A stretch of 64,000 bases of DNA from Oceanospirillaceae bacterium (GCA_015665455.1 JADFAD010000009.1:186001-250000), one strand, 5' to 3'. Positions 27,664 through 38,664 are shown, counted from the stretch's first letter. Numbers and translations are program-made. Notes: generated by a model from the sequence alone, not told the origin.

Positions 27664-28755
27664 CTAAAGAACACCACAAGGGTATGAACCTAAGACTTTA
27701 AGATCCGCAGCCTGCTCAGCAACTTCTTTAAGTGCCTGCTTAGCCTTATCGCTTGAGCTATGCCCTTTAAAATCTATAAAGAATACATAGTTCCATGCGC
27801 CTGACTTGGACGGTCTGGTTTCTACTCGAGTCAAATCAATGCCTAACTTATGAAATGGCGCTAATAGATCATGCAACGCACCAGGCTTATTTCTCATAGA
27901 GACTAAGATTGATGTTTTATCATCGCCACTTTCAGGAATTGGGTGATTCCCTATGATTAAGAAGCGAGTTGAGTTATCAGGCTGGTCCTCAATTTTTTCA
28001 GAAAGCTTTGAGAGATCATACATCTCGGCAGCGGTTTCACCGGCAATCGCAGCAGCGTTCCACTCACCTCGAACAAATTTAGCCGCCTCAGCATTACTGC
28101 TAACAGCTACTCGCTCAGCATTAGGGTAATGAGCATCCAACCACTTTCTACATTGAGCAAGTGATTGAGCATGAGAATAAATACGAGAGATTTTGTTCTT
28201 GCGCGTTACATCGCTGATCAACAGATGATGATGAATTCTTAAAACCACTTCGCCACAAATATGAATATTACTATCCATAAAGTTATCCAAAGTATGATTA
28301 ATAACACCTTCTGTGGAGTTCTCTACAGGCACCACACCATATGCAACACTGCCTGAAGCTACCTCACGGAAAACCTCATCAATTGCCGTCATTGGTACCG
28401 TCACCGCTGAATGACCAAAATGCTTCAAAGCCGCTTCTTGAGTGAACGTACCTTCAGGCCCTAAGAAAGCGACCTTAACAGGGCTTTCCAGAGCCAAACA
28501 CGCAGACATAATTTCACGAAACAGCCTCGCCATTTCCTCGCCATCTAACGGCCCTTCATTCAGGTCCATTATTTTTCGCAAAACCTGGGCTTCACGTTCA
28601 GGGCGATAAAACTGAGTGGTATCAGAACCCGCTGCCGTTTTAACTTCTGCTACACGTTGCGCACAAGTTGCACGCTCACTGATCAATTTCAAAATTTGCC
28701 GATCTATTGAATCAATGGTATCTCTTAGACCCAGCAGTTCTTTTTCTGTAGACAC
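27664..28755 (-). CDS. pheA: Bifunctional chorismate mutase / prephenate dehydratase (P-protein)
   Basis: Converts chorismate through prephenate to phenylpyruvate for phenylalanine synthesis. 363 residues, as expected. The chorismate mutase domain (about 1-90) contains LRDTIDSIDRQILKLISERA. The prephenate dehydratase domain (about 95-270) shows FLGPEGTFTQEAALKHFG, VPVENSTEGVINHTLD and the catalytic NSTRFLIIG. The C-terminal ACT domain (about 280-355) has KTSILVSMRNKPGALHDLL and the Phe-binding block LTRVETRPSK, so feedback inhibition by phenylalanine is expected. It is 32 bp upstream of hisC and 56 bp after serC, consistent with one operon. Confidence 0.97.
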   Translation of the reverse strand: MSTEKELLGLRDTIDSIDRQILKLISERATCAQRVAEVKTAAGSDTTQFYRPEREAQVLRKIMDLNEGPLDGEEMARLFREIMSACLALESPVKVAFLGPEGTFTQEAALKHFGHSAVTVPMTAIDEVFREVASGSVAYGVVPVENSTEGVINHTLDNFMDSNIHICGEVVLRIHHHLLISDVTRKNKISRIYSHAQSLAQCRKWLDAHYPNAERVAVSSNAEAAKFVRGEWNAAAIAGETAAEMYDLSKLSEKIEDQPDNSTRFLIIGNHPIPESGDDKTSILVSMRNKPGALHDLLAPFHKLGIDLTRVETRPSKSGAWNYVFFIDFKGHSSSDKAKQALKEVAEQAADLKVLGSYPCGVL

Positions 28756-28811
28756 TGTTATTACCTTGTTCGTTTATGTGCTTACGTATGCAAGCATCTA
28801 AAATCAAATTA

Positions 28812-29891
28812 TCAGCCGTGCTCTTTCTCAAAGTTAGCCATAAAGCCAATTAACGCATCTACAGCAGACTCAGGAACAGCATTATAAATACTTGCACGCA
28901 TCCCACCGACAGAGCGATGACCAGCTAAGTTTAATAATCGTGCTTCATCAGCCTTCTTCAAAAACACCGATTCCAAAGCTTCATCAGCCAAAGTAAAAGG
29001 CACATTCATACCTGACCGATAGCGAGGCTCAACAGGATTTCCATAAAACCCGCTTTCATCAATAAAGCTATAAAGCTTGCTCGCTTTTCTCTTATTGACC
29101 TCTGCAATCGCGGAAACACCACCCTGTTTCTTCAACCACTTAAAAACCAACCCAGCCAAATACCACGAATACGTTGGCGGAGTATTATTCATAGAAGAAG
29201 CCTTTGCATGCACGTCATAATTGAACACGGCAGGAGTAAAGTCCTTCGCCTTACCAAGAAGGTCTTTACGCACAATAACCAAAGTCAAACCCGCAGGGCC
29301 AATATTCTTTTGAGCACCGGCATATATCAAGCCGAATTTACTTACATCCAAAGGCCCCGAAAGAATACTTGATGAATAATCAGCAACCAACGGCACATCA
29401 ACTTCTGGAATATAATCAAACTCTACACCACCAATTGTTTCATTCGGTGTGTAATGTAGGTACGCCGCGTTTTTTGATAAATTCCATTGCTCGAAACTTG
29501 GAACCGTAGAAAAATTTTCATTTTCACTACTGGCAACAACATTCACATCGCAATAACGTTTCGCTTCAGCAATTGCCTTTTTCGACCACTGACCTGTATT
29601 CACATAATCAGCGGAAGAATGATCACCTAAAAGATTCAAAGGAATCATAGAAAACTGAGCGCTCGCACCACCCTGAAGAAACAAAACCTCGTAATCATCA
29701 CTGATCGACAGTAAATCACGAAAATCCTGAGTTGCCTCATTGGCAATGGATACAAATTCTTTACTTCTGTGACTCATCTCCATTACAGATGTACCAACGC
29801 CACGCCAATCTGACATTTCTTCTTGCGCTTGAATCAAAACATCATCCGGCAAAGCAGCCGGACCAGCACAAAAGTTATACGCTCTAGCCAT
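28812..29891 (-). CDS. serC: Phosphoserine aminotransferase
   Basis: A PLP enzyme that forms 3-phosphoserine from 3-phosphohydroxypyruvate and glutamate; it also serves pyridoxal phosphate synthesis. 359 residues. The N-terminus YNFCAGPAALPDDVL, SVMEMSHRSKEF, LQGGASAQFSMIPLNLL and the PLP-lysine stretch LIYAGAQKNIGPAGL are all diagnostic. HRSVGGMRASIYNAV near the end supplies the phosphate-binding site. It opens the serC-pheA-hisC-tyrA/aroA row, downstream of gyrA and its terminator, as in Pseudomonas. Confidence 0.98.
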   Translation of the reverse strand: MARAYNFCAGPAALPDDVLIQAQEEMSDWRGVGTSVMEMSHRSKEFVSIANEATQDFRDLLSISDDYEVLFLQGGASAQFSMIPLNLLGDHSSADYVNTGQWSKKAIAEAKRYCDVNVVASSENENFSTVPSFEQWNLSKNAAYLHYTPNETIGGVEFDYIPEVDVPLVADYSSSILSGPLDVSKFGLIYAGAQKNIGPAGLTLVIVRKDLLGKAKDFTPAVFNYDVHAKASSMNNTPPTYSWYLAGLVFKWLKKQGGVSAIAEVNKRKASKLYSFIDESGFYGNPVEPRYRSGMNVPFTLADEALESVFLKKADEARLLNLAGHRSVGGMRASIYNAVPESAVDALIGFMANFEKEHG

Positions 29892-29935
29892 TTATTTTCC
29901 AATCTTTAATTTTCTAAAATTACTTCGCATTAACG

Positions 29936-29963
29936 AAAAAAGCTGCTTTCTTTCGAAAGCAGC
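29936..29963 (-). terminator. gyrA terminator
   Basis: On the minus strand GCTGCTTTC, a GAAA tetraloop and GAAAGCAGC are followed by TTTTTT. The 9-bp stem starts 33 bp after the gyrA stop. Confidence 0.88.
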
Positions 29964-29995
29964 GTTTTCAATACACTTACACAAACCGAAAAAAA

Positions 29996-32659
29996 TTATT
30001 CATCAGCTGTTGGCTCTGCACCACTGTCTTCGTCAGATACCAAGCTTTCTGGGGCTGTGCTTTCAGGCGCAGTACTTTCTACCCCTGCATCACCTTCCGC
30101 AGACTCTAATGCCTCATCATCTTCGGCGTCTGCAGGTTCTGATATTCGTTCAACACTTACTAGCTTTTCATCACCAGATAAGTTAATCAATCGAACACCC
30201 TGCGTATTTCGGCCTAAGACAGACACTTCATCAATGCGAGTACGAACGAGTGTCCCCTGATCACTGATCAGCATCATCTCATCATTATCATGAATAAGGG
30301 TTGCACCAACCACCTGACCATTACGATCTGTAGTTTGCATGCCAATAACGCCCTGACTGCCACGATTGTATGTCGGGAAATCTACACAACGGGTACGCTT
30401 ACCATAGCCATTTTCACTGGCAGTAAGTACGTAACCATCTTCGTCTGGAATGATAAGAGATATTACCTTAGCACCCTCTGGTAACTTAATGCCTCGCACA
30501 CCACGAGCTGTACGCCCCATGGCTCGAACATCATTCTCATCAAAACAAGCCATCTTACCGGTGTTTGCTGACAACATAATTTTCTGATTGCCATCAGTAA
30601 TTGCAGCACCAATCAAACGATCATCATCTTGAAGCTCTACAGCTATCAAACCAGAACTACGAGGCCTTGCAAACGAAGTAAGATCAACCTTCTTAACCAC
30701 ACCCTGCTGAGTAGCCATAAACACATAATGACCTTCAACATACTCTTTCACAGGAAGAATGGTTGAGACTTTTTCATCATCATCAAGCGGCAATAGATTT
30801 ACAAGAGGACGACCTTTGGCCTGTCTACCAGCCGCAGGGATCTCAAACACCGTCAACCAATACACCTTACCTTTGTCAGTAAATAGCATAATGGTTTCAT
30901 GCGAACTTACGACGAGCAGATGCTCAATATAATCTTCATCTTTCATCGAAGTCGCAGACTTACCACGACCTCCACGACGCTGTGCTTGATAAGTGTCCAA
31001 CGGTTGAGTCTTCGCATACCCAGTATGAGAAATAGTTACCACCATCTCTTCTTCTGGTATCAAATCAGCAACGGTTAAATCCATGCGAGAAGCAATAATT
31101 TCAGTACGACGATCATCACCGTACTCTTCGACGATCGCTTCAAGCTCTTCACGAATCACTTCCATTAGGCGCTCACGGCTACCTAAGATTTCAAGCAATT
31201 CTGCAATCAGGTCGACTTTCTCTTTGTATTCTTTGATCAGTTTCTCATGCTCTAGCCCCGTCAAACGGTGCAGACGAAGCTCCAAAATAGCCTGAGCCTG
31301 CTCAGGAGAAAGATAGTATTTACCATCTCTCATACCATACTGTTCAGGTAGATCTTCTGGTCGACATGCATCTGGTCCTGCACGTTCTAGCATGCCAGTC
31401 ACATCACCTGGTTGCCAAGGGTTTGCAAGTAAACGTTCTTTCGCTATCGCAGCACTTTCAGACTTTTTGATTGTCTCAATAACAGGATCAATGTTAGCAA
31501 GCGCAATGGCTAAACCTTCCAGGATATGACCACGTTCGCGAGCTTTTCTTAACTCAAATACTGTACGGCGTGTAACAACCTCACGGCGGTGCTGAACAAA
31601 ATGCTCAAGCAGCTCTTTAAGGTTTAGAATTTTCGGCTGACCATCCACCAACGCAACGGTATTAATACCAAATACGTTTTGAAGCGGAGTTTGTGTAAAT
31701 AAGTTATTTACAAGAACATCTGCATTCTCACCGCGTTTCATATCTACCGCTATACGCAAGCCGTCTTTATCTGACTCATCACGTAATTCAGCAATACCTT
31801 CAATCTTCTTATCTTTAACAAGCTCTGCAATTTTTTCAATTAATCGAGCTTTGTTAACCATGTACGGAATTTCGGTGAAAACAATCGTTTCACGGCCCGA
31901 TTTCGAATCCGTTTCAACATGGTGACGTGCACGCATATAAATACGACCACGACCAGTACGATAAGCTTCAACGATGCCTGCACGGCCGTTGATGTATGCA
32001 CCTGTAGGGAAATCAGGCCCTGGAATGTATTCCATTAAGGCATCGATATCCAAATCAGGGTTTTCGATCAAGGCAAGGCAGCCACTCACAACTTCAGTTA
32101 AGTTGTGCGGTGGAATATTTGTTGCCATGCCCACAGCAATACCAGATGAACCGTTCACCAATAGGTTTGGTATACGAGTTGGCATTACTTCAGGAATTTG
32201 TTCTGTACCATCATAATTCGGTACAAAGTCCACGGTTTCTTTCTCAAGATCGGCTTGAATAGAATGAGCAATTTTATTCATGCGAACTTCGGTATAACGC
32301 ATGGCTGCCGCAGCATCACCATCAATAGAACCGAAGTTACCCTGACCGTCGACCAGCATATACCTCATCGAGAATGGCTGAGCCATACGCACGATGGTGT
32401 CATACACAGCAGAATCACCATGTGGGTGATACTTACCAATTACATCGCCGACGACACGTGCCGACTTTTTGTAAGGCTTATTCCAATCATTACCCAAAAC
32501 ATTCATCGCAAATAAAACACGACGATGCACTGGTTTTAATCCATCCCTAACGTCAGGCAATGCACGCCCAACAATTACACTCATCGCATAGTCAAGGTAA
32601 GACTGCTGTAGCTCTTCCTCAATATTGATGTTACTAACTTGTTTTGCAAATTCGACCAT
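29996..32659 (-). CDS. gyrA: DNA gyrase subunit A
   Basis: The breakage-reunion subunit of the type II topoisomerase that introduces negative supercoils. 887 residues. The quinolone-resistance region reads [20 protein letters not shown], with Ser and Asp at the two classic positions, i.e. the quinolone-sensitive state. The active-site Tyr is in [11 protein letters not shown]. The C-terminal beta-pinwheel carries the GyrA box as QRRGGRG, one conservative change from QRRGGKG. The last 45 or so residues form an acidic tail rich in E, D, A and S. It has its own terminator. Upstream are 277 non-coding bases that must contain the divergent gyrA and mtaD promoters. Confidence 0.98.
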   Translation of the reverse strand: MVEFAKQVSNINIEEELQQSYLDYAMSVIVGRALPDVRDGLKPVHRRVLFAMNVLGNDWNKPYKKSARVVGDVIGKYHPHGDSAVYDTIVRMAQPFSMRYMLVDGQGNFGSIDGDAAAAMRYTEVRMNKIAHSIQADLEKETVDFVPNYDGTEQIPEVMPTRIPNLLVNGSSGIAVGMATNIPPHNLTEVVSGCLALIENPDLDIDALMEYIPGPDFPTGAYINGRAGIVEAYRTGRGRIYMRARHHVETDSKSGRETIVFTEIPYMVNKARLIEKIAELVKDKKIEGIAELRDESDKDGLRIAVDMKRGENADVLVNNLFTQTPLQNVFGINTVALVDGQPKILNLKELLEHFVQHRREVVTRRTVFELRKARERGHILEGLAIALANIDPVIETIKKSESAAIAKERLLANPWQPGDVTGMLERAGPDACRPEDLPEQYGMRDGKYYLSPEQAQAILELRLHRLTGLEHEKLIKEYKEKVDLIAELLEILGSRERLMEVIREELEAIVEEYGDDRRTEIIASRMDLTVADLIPEEEMVVTISHTGYAKTQPLDTYQAQRRGGRGKSATSMKDEDYIEHLLVVSSHETIMLFTDKGKVYWLTVFEIPAAGRQAKGRPLVNLLPLDDDEKVSTILPVKEYVEGHYVFMATQQGVVKKVDLTSFARPRSSGLIAVELQDDDRLIGAAITDGNQKIMLSANTGKMACFDENDVRAMGRTARGVRGIKLPEGAKVISLIIPDEDGYVLTASENGYGKRTRCVDFPTYNRGSQGVIGMQTTDRNGQVVGATLIHDNDEMMLISDQGTLVRTRIDEVSVLGRNTQGVRLINLSGDEKLVSVERISEPADAEDDEALESAEGDAGVESTAPESTAPESLVSDEDSGAEPTADE

Positions 32660-32936
32660 AAAAACTAATTCCCTTGTCGTTACACACCCTTGTGCTTGTT
32701 ATTTAGTTGCGACTATCAAACTGCAATTTATGCTTTTGGTCTTATTCATGCAGCGAAGGTTACATGCACAAGCGCAACGATTTATCAGAAGCATCCGTAA
32801 ATGGCGAGTTAACTATCTGAAAATAAGATCGAAATCATACACCAGCTTGGCCGTTTTTTATAGAAAAACATAAACCAATCATGGACAATAGCCAGCCATC
32901 GATGAACGAATCAAAATTTAAGAAGGACTAACACAA

Positions 32937-34256
32937 ATGGCGGCACCTTTCACATCATTAGAAGCACAATGGATCATCCAATTCAACGCCCCATTTATCC
33001 TTGAAAACCACACATTGGTGATTAATGAATCCCACATCGTGGATATCCTACCAACTGCGGATGCACGTCAGAAATACCCAACGAATATCATAGTAGAATT
33101 ACAAGAGCATGCACTGGTACCAGGCTTCATTAATACGCACAATCACGCTGCAATGACACTCTTTAGAGGAATGGCCGACGATCTACCTCTGATGACTTGG
33201 CTAAATGATCATATCTGGCCTGCAGAAGGAAAGTGGGTTCAAGAAGAATTCGTAAAAGACGGCACAAAGCTCGCCATTGCAGAAATGCTTCTCTCAGGAA
33301 CAACAACCTTCAGTGACATGTACTTCTTTCCAGAAGCTGCCGCCAAGGTTGTTGAAGACGCAGGGATAAAAGCTCAACTTTGCACCCCCATCATGGAATT
33401 TCCAACAGCATGGGGCAGCGGACCTGACGAATACATCAAAAAGACAGAGCAATTATTGGAACAGTATAAAGCTCATCCTCGAATCACCATTGCAGCAGGA
33501 CCTCATGCACCTTATACAGTCTCAGATGAAACCTTTGTAAAATGCATCAAACTTAAAGATAAGTACAACTGCAAACTTCAAGTTCACTTACATGAAACTC
33601 AATTTGAAGTTGACGAATCAGTAAAACAACACCAAATGACACCTATCGATCGCCTAAATAAACTGGGCGTTTTAGACAATGACACGCAATGCGTTCATAT
33701 GACATCCCTTACAGATGCAAACATCACCAGCATTTCTGAATCAGGCGCTCACATAATCCACTGCCCAGAATCCAATTTAAAGCTTGCTAGCGGCTTATCT
33801 CCCATCAATAAAGCTCAACACGCAAACATCAACATTGCCCTTGGTACAGACGGCGCGGCCAGCAACAACGATCTAGATATGCTTTCGGAAGCCAGAAGTG
33901 CAGCCTTTTTAGCAAAAGCCGTCAGTTCTGACGCAACAGCACTAAGCGCAATAGAAGCATTAAAAGCAGCAACAATTAACGGAGCCAAAGCATTAGGCAT
34001 CGATGAAAAGACGGGTAGCCTAGAAACAGGGAAACTTGCAGACATCATTGCCATTGATCTATCCCCTCTGCATTGCCAACCCGTTTATGATCCAATATCG
34101 CAAATCATATACGCATCCAGAAGCGACCAAATCACCAATGTTTGGTCCGAAGGTCAACGCTTGGTAGAGAATAGGAAATTAACAAAAATGAACACCGCTG
34201 AAATAATAAACCAAGCCAAAGCTTGGGCGAGTAAAATCAAAGAAGCCAATAAGTAA
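32937..34256 (+). CDS. mtaD: 5-methylthioadenosine/S-adenosylhomocysteine deaminase
   Basis: An amidohydrolase of 439 residues (TRZ/ATZ family) that deaminates 5'-methylthioadenosine and related nucleosides. Metal ligands appear in PGFINTHNHAAMTLFRG, in HLHETQFEV and in HCPESNLKLASG; GTDGAASNNDLDML supplies the catalytic Asp. The order gyrA, mtaD, ubiG, mupP, yciK matches Pseudomonas, where mtnA lies between gyrA and mtaD; mtnA is missing here. AAGGA precedes the ATG. Distinction from guanine or chlorohydrolase relatives rests on context. Confidence 0.88.
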   Translation: MAAPFTSLEAQWIIQFNAPFILENHTLVINESHIVDILPTADARQKYPTNIIVELQEHALVPGFINTHNHAAMTLFRGMADDLPLMTWLNDHIWPAEGKWVQEEFVKDGTKLAIAEMLLSGTTTFSDMYFFPEAAAKVVEDAGIKAQLCTPIMEFPTAWGSGPDEYIKKTEQLLEQYKAHPRITIAAGPHAPYTVSDETFVKCIKLKDKYNCKLQVHLHETQFEVDESVKQHQMTPIDRLNKLGVLDNDTQCVHMTSLTDANITSISESGAHIIHCPESNLKLASGLSPINKAQHANINIALGTDGAASNNDLDMLSEARSAAFLAKAVSSDATALSAIEALKAATINGAKALGIDEKTGSLETGKLADIIAIDLSPLHCQPVYDPISQIIYASRSDQITNVWSEGQRLVENRKLTKMNTAEIINQAKAWASKIKEANK

Positions 34257-34316
34257 GCAACCACAAAAGAACAAATAATTTTCAGTATAAACTACGTTTC
34301 AAAATCAGGTATGAGC

Positions 34317-35036
34317 ATGACAGAACAACCAAACACTCTAAATGTAGACGCAGAAGAAGTTGCGAAGTTTGAAGCATTGGCCAGCAGATGGTGGGATCAA
34401 AGCAGTGAATTCAAACCCCTTCATGAAATCAACCCTTTGCGCCTGAATTTCATAAACGAAAAAACAGCACTGCAAGGCAAGCGCGTTTTAGATGTTGGCT
34501 GTGGTGGCGGAATTCTTGCTGAGTCAATGGCTCGCAGAGGTGCAAACGTACTTGGAATAGATATGGGCGAAGCCCCCTTATCAGTAGCACAACTTCACGC
34601 ATTAGAAATGGGCGTAGAAAATGTAGAGTATAAAAAAATACCTGTTGAAGAGCTGGCAGAACTCGAACCCGGAAGCTTTGACGTGGTGACATGCTTGGAA
34701 ATGCTTGAACATGTACCAGACCCATCATCAATCATCGCTGCCTGTTCTAAACTAGTAAAACCGGATGGCCATGTGTTTTTCTCTACCATTAACAGAAACC
34801 CCAAAGCATTTATGTTTGCTATTGTCGGAGCTGAATATGTACTCCATATGCTTCCAAAAGGCACCCATGAATTCAAAAAATTCATCAAACCAGCAGAACT
34901 TTCTCGTTGGGCAAGACAAGCAAACTTGAAAACCCACGAAAGCATCGGCCTAACGTACAACCCTCTTACCAAAGTCTACAAGCTGGCCAACGATGTTGAC
35001 GTAAATTACATGATCCACACGACTAAAGAAGCCTAA
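34317..35036 (+). CDS. ubiG: Ubiquinone biosynthesis O-methyltransferase
   Basis: Catalyses both O-methylation steps of ubiquinone synthesis with S-adenosylmethionine. About 239 residues. The N-terminal [20 protein letters not shown] and [13 protein letters not shown] are UbiG signatures, and the SAM site is [16 protein letters not shown]. The ATG at 34317 is chosen because AGG lies 7 bases ahead; the ATG at 34311 is only one base from it. It sits between mtaD and mupP as in Pseudomonas. Confidence 0.95.
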   Translation: MTEQPNTLNVDAEEVAKFEALASRWWDQSSEFKPLHEINPLRLNFINEKTALQGKRVLDVGCGGGILAESMARRGANVLGIDMGEAPLSVAQLHALEMGVENVEYKKIPVEELAELEPGSFDVVTCLEMLEHVPDPSSIIAACSKLVKPDGHVFFSTINRNPKAFMFAIVGAEYVLHMLPKGTHEFKKFIKPAELSRWARQANLKTHESIGLTYNPLTKVYKLANDVDVNYMIHTTKEA

Positions 35037-35045
35037 ACAGGTTAC

Positions 35046-35714
35046 ATGAGCCAGAAGATGAGCACAAAGTACAAAGCAATTTTATTTGATCTTGACGGCA
35101 CCATCCTTGACTCCGCCGTTCACTTTCACACCATACTTCAAAAACTGGCTCAAGATTTAGATACAGCACCGCCAACACTTAAGCGAGTTCGAAACTGGGC
35201 CTCAAATGGGGCTTCAGTCATGATTGACAAGTGCCTTAACGTACCCAAAGACAACTCGACACACCAACAGCTTTGCGATCAATTTCTAAACCTTTACGAC
35301 AAAGAAGTACTGAGCAGCTGCCCACTATTTGAAGACGTAGAAAAAACATTAACAGGCTTAAAAGAAGCAAGTATTCCTATTGCTATCATCACCAACAAAG
35401 GAAGGCGCTTCTATCAGCATATCGAACCTCAAATAGAAGCATTCACACCAATTACAGTCGGTATAACAAGGGACGATGTCCTTAACATCAAACCAGACCC
35501 TGAAGGATTGCTTACATCATCCAGCATTCTCAACATAAGCCCCAAGGACTGTCTATACGTAGGCGACCACAAACGCGACATTGAAGCAGCCATCAATGCC
35601 AAAATGCCTAGCGCAGCAGCCTGCTGGGGGTACATTCAACCTAACGACACTCCAGAGACATGGAATGCAGATCACTTATTAAAAAACCCAACGCAGCTGT
35701 TTAATCTTATATAA
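35046..35714 (+). CDS. mupP: HAD phosphatase, MupP-like (N-acetylmuramate 6-phosphate phosphatase)
   Basis: A 222-residue HAD hydrolase with the nucleophile motif LFDLDGTILDSA, motif II IITNKGRRF, a Lys at NIKPDPEGL and motif IV YVGDHKRDIEAA. The C-terminal GYIQPNDTPETWNADHLL resembles Pseudomonas MupP, which dephosphorylates MurNAc-6-P in the peptidoglycan recycling route that bypasses de novo synthesis. Location right after ubiG supports this over phosphoglycolate phosphatase. Its partners AmgK and MurU are not in the window. It starts 9 bp after the ubiG stop. Confidence 0.82.
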   Translation: MSQKMSTKYKAILFDLDGTILDSAVHFHTILQKLAQDLDTAPPTLKRVRNWASNGASVMIDKCLNVPKDNSTHQQLCDQFLNLYDKEVLSSCPLFEDVEKTLTGLKEASIPIAIITNKGRRFYQHIEPQIEAFTPITVGITRDDVLNIKPDPEGLLTSSSILNISPKDCLYVGDHKRDIEAAINAKMPSAAACWGYIQPNDTPETWNADHLLKNPTQLFNLI

Positions 35715-35765
35715 TCTAGAAATTCAGACACAGCCCTAACACACACATAAATAGAAGACGTAATC

Positions 35766-36506
35766 ATGTTTGACTTTAATGCACCCAAAGATTGCCTGAA
35801 AGGCAAGAAAATCCTAGTAACTGGTGCTGCCGCCGGAATAGGCAGAGCTGCCGCAGTAGCATTTGCCCAATATGGTGCAATTGTTTTACTTCATGGCCGA
35901 AATGAAGAATCTCTAAACCCTGTTTATGATGAAATTGAAGCTTTAAACCTAGAACAACCTGCGATCTGCCCTCTCGACCTTGAATTCGCTCAACCTGAGC
36001 AGTACGAAGAGCTGGCTGCATTAATTGAACAAGAGTTCGGCACCATCGACGGCCTACTGAACAATGCGAGTTTACTTGGTGCTCGATCACCGATACAAAG
36101 CTATGATCAATCTCTTTGGATGAAGGTCATGCAGGTTAACGTAAATGGCTCATTCATGATGACACAAGCAATGCTTCCGTTACTCGACCACGACCAGCCA
36201 GCCTCTGTAATCTTCACATCTTCCAGCGTTGGCCGTAAAGGTAGAGCACACTGGGGCGCCTATTCCGCATCAAAGTTTGCAACCGAAGGCTTAATGGAAA
36301 CACTGTCAGATGAGCTTCCTGGAATATCCAAGATTCGAGTAAACTCATTAAACCCAGGTGCTACACGAACCCAAATGCGCACATGGGCTTACCCAGGCGA
36401 AGATCCTAAAACCAACCCTACACCAGCAGAAATCATGAATGCTTACCTTTTCTTAATGTCTGACGACAGCATTGGCACTAACGGTCAAAAGATAGACGCT
36501 CAATAG
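35766..36506 (+). CDS. yciK: YciK-like short-chain dehydrogenase
   Basis: A 246-residue classical SDR oxidoreductase with a Rossmann fold. The cofactor motif is VTGAAAGIGRAAAVAFA, the NNAS motif is LLNNASLLGARSP, the catalytic Ser lies in FTSSSVGRKGRAHWG and the Tyr-Lys pair in YSASK. Its substrate is unknown across the YciK family. It follows mupP by 51 bp, as in Pseudomonas, and probably ends the mtaD operon. A wobble-containing hairpin lies 15-40 bp after the stop. Confidence 0.88.
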   Translation: MFDFNAPKDCLKGKKILVTGAAAGIGRAAAVAFAQYGAIVLLHGRNEESLNPVYDEIEALNLEQPAICPLDLEFAQPEQYEELAALIEQEFGTIDGLLNNASLLGARSPIQSYDQSLWMKVMQVNVNGSFMMTQAMLPLLDHDQPASVIFTSSSVGRKGRAHWGAYSASKFATEGLMETLSDELPGISKIRVNSLNPGATRTQMRTWAYPGEDPKTNPTPAEIMNAYLFLMSDDSIGTNGQKIDAQ

Positions 36507-36814
36507 ATCCAAGAAAAAAAGCAGCCTTAAGGTCTCCCCTTAGGGCTCCCCCTCCCTATCAAGACAGTCAAAAAGCCAACACCCTAACTTATAAAAAGCA
36601 GAAGCGTCAGTTACCTGACGGCAAATTATTGCCACCACATATCTCCTGCGTCAACAAAACATCAAAACTATCAATAAGCAACATCAAATCAAACTCAACC
36701 TATTGTTTTAAAAAGAATTTTAATCTTTGGCACAGCTTTAGCTTTTACCAAACCCAAATGAATCTAAACGAAAAAGTCTTAACCGACATTTAGAAAATAA
36801 AGTCCGAGGTAAAT
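36507..36814. other. Intergenic region with two small hairpins
   Basis: No gene is visible in 308 bases. AGCCTTAAGG and CCTTAGGGCT (about 36521-36545) form a hairpin after yciK without a T-run, a weak terminator at best. CGTCAG-TTAC-CTGACG (about 36605-36620) is a second small hairpin. The remainder is AT-rich and presumably holds the promoter of the diguanylate cyclase gene, whose start has GAGG upstream. Confidence 0.45.
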
Positions 36815-37735
36815 ATGGTTACTACTGTGCAACCAAGACAACGAGTTTCTCTTAAAGATGCTAAATCTTTTTCAGCATTTACGAATCTTGTAAAAACACA
36901 AGAGCGTCAAAAAGAAGTTCGCCAAAGATTGACCGCACAACTTCAGACTACTCTAGACGTCGACAAGCTTTTGAATATATTCTATCGTGAGATACAACAA
37001 GTGGTTCAGGTTGGAGGTATTGTCTACCAAACCAACGATGGAGATAACCAAACAATCACCCTAGGTCAACAGAACACACACCGCTGCACATACCAGCTGT
37101 CTTCTGAAACCGAAAGCATGGGCGAGATCACTCTGTCGAGATCTAAGCGCTTCATCGAAGAAGAGCTTACCATCCTAGAGGGACTATTCAGCACCCTGTA
37201 CTTCCCTCTTAAAAATTCACTGGCTTATAGAGCCGCAATTACAGCCGCACGTAAAGACCCACTCACGAACACATGGAATCGTGCAGCAATGGACGAAACC
37301 TTAGCCCGCGAAGTGGAACTGTCAAAGCGTCACAACTTACCCATGTCGATATTAATGATGGATTTAGATCACTTTAAATCGGTTAATGATCGCTATGGGC
37401 ACAGTGCTGGCGACCAAACACTCAAAGACACCGTCGCAATCATTAAAGACGTTTGTAGACAAACAGATTTACTGTTCCGATATGGCGGTGAAGAGTTTTT
37501 ACTCGTACTGAACAAAACAGACCATAACGGCGCTCAAATCATTGCAGACCGCATTAGAAGTAAAATTGAAAAACACTCAGTGAAGTGCGGCGAGAGCATG
37601 ATTGATGTAACAGCAAGTATTGGAGTAGCAAGCTGTCGAAATGCAGATAATACAGAGCAGTTAATTTGCAGAGCAGATAAAGCGCTCTACCAAGCAAAAA
37701 TCTCAGGCAGAAACCAAGTAAAGTCAGGCGAGTAA
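36815..37735 (+). CDS. GGDEF diguanylate cyclase with GAF-like N-terminus
   Basis: A 306-residue cytoplasmic protein predicted to make cyclic di-GMP from GTP. The N-terminal half (about 35-140) looks like a GAF-type sensor domain. The GGDEF domain (about 145-305) has LTNTWNRAAMDETL, the metal-binding MDLDHFKSVND, the active-site YGGEEF and a C-terminal ADKALYQAK. An inhibitory I-site RxxD is present as RQTD just before the active loop, so product inhibition is expected. A similar GGDEF gene occurs near this position in Pseudomonas. It converges on rluB. Confidence 0.93.
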   Translation: MVTTVQPRQRVSLKDAKSFSAFTNLVKTQERQKEVRQRLTAQLQTTLDVDKLLNIFYREIQQVVQVGGIVYQTNDGDNQTITLGQQNTHRCTYQLSSETESMGEITLSRSKRFIEEELTILEGLFSTLYFPLKNSLAYRAAITAARKDPLTNTWNRAAMDETLAREVELSKRHNLPMSILMMDLDHFKSVNDRYGHSAGDQTLKDTVAIIKDVCRQTDLLFRYGGEEFLLVLNKTDHNGAQIIADRIRSKIEKHSVKCGESMIDVTASIGVASCRNADNTEQLICRADKALYQAKISGRNQVKSGE

Positions 37736-37773
37736 ATTCTTACCGCCCGACTTCAAAAAACAAAAACAACAGC

Positions 37774-38619
37774 TTAACGACGCTTTGGTTTTCTGGATGT
37801 ACGGCGCTGAGTATGCTTTTGCTGGCGCTTACGACGATCCATATCAAGCTTCTCATCTAACGTTCGACGAACGAACGCAATCTTCTTCAATCCCAGTCGA
37901 ACTCGTAGATCGTTCACTTCTTTATTCGGCATCTCTTCCCAAGTACCTATTTTACAAGAGGAAGGTAAAAACACTGAACCATAGCGAACACGCTTCAAGC
38001 GATTCACTTCAACTTCTTGAGAAGCCCATAAGCGACGAACCTCTCGATTACGACCTTCCATCACACAAACATAAAACCACTGGTTCCGGCCTTCACCACC
38101 ACCGTGAACGATGTCTGTGAATTGCGCCATACCATCCTCAAGAAGCACACCCTCTCTCAAACGATTAACCATTGGCTCATCCACCGGACCATGCACTCGG
38201 CACAAATACTCTCTATCGATTTCACTCGAAGGATGCATTAACTTATTAGCCAACTCTCCGTCCGTAGTAAACAACAATAAACCAGTGGTATTTACATCCA
38301 AACGGCCAACACTAATCCAACGCTGCCCTTTCAATTTAGGCAAGCGGTCGAATACCGTTGGACGCCCTTCAGGATCACTTCGAGTACAGACCTCACCTTC
38401 TGGCTTATTATAAATAAGTATCCGGCATTGCCCTTCATCCAATCCTTTCAAATCAACGGAGCGACCATCCAAAAACACCTGATCTCGAGAATCCACCCGA
38501 TCACCCAGCTGCGCGACTTCATCACCAATTCTCAAACGGCCATCAGCAATCCAGCGCTCAATTTCACGACGGGAGCCAAGCCCCAAACTGCCCAGGACTT
38601 TTTGCAAACGTTCTTTCAT
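37774..38619 (-). CDS. rluB: 23S rRNA pseudouridine synthase RluB
   Basis: Isomerises U2605 of 23S rRNA (E. coli numbering). About 281 residues. An S4 RNA-binding domain (about 3-50, [21 protein letters not shown]) precedes the RsuA-type catalytic domain, with [23 protein letters not shown] holding the catalytic Asp. The tail is strongly basic ([18 protein letters not shown]), as is common in RluB. The ATG at 38619 is preferred, with GGGAG 10 bases upstream; a TTG five codons earlier is in frame. It lies downstream of scpB, the usual order. Confidence 0.94.
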   Translation of the reverse strand: MKERLQKVLGSLGLGSRREIERWIADGRLRIGDEVAQLGDRVDSRDQVFLDGRSVDLKGLDEGQCRILIYNKPEGEVCTRSDPEGRPTVFDRLPKLKGQRWISVGRLDVNTTGLLLFTTDGELANKLMHPSSEIDREYLCRVHGPVDEPMVNRLREGVLLEDGMAQFTDIVHGGGEGRNQWFYVCVMEGRNREVRRLWASQEVEVNRLKRVRYGSVFLPSSCKIGTWEEMPNKEVNDLRVRLGLKKIAFVRRTLDEKLDMDRRKRQQKHTQRRTSRKPKRR

Positions 38620-38664
38620 TACTTCGACTCCCAATCACTCATTAAGGTATTATTTCTACTCATA

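Noticed and set aside
36600-36660. Cyclic-di-GMP riboswitch upstream of the GGDEF gene
   Set aside because: A small hairpin is present, but the conserved cores of known c-di-GMP aptamers are not visible and the position is about 170 bp or more from the start.
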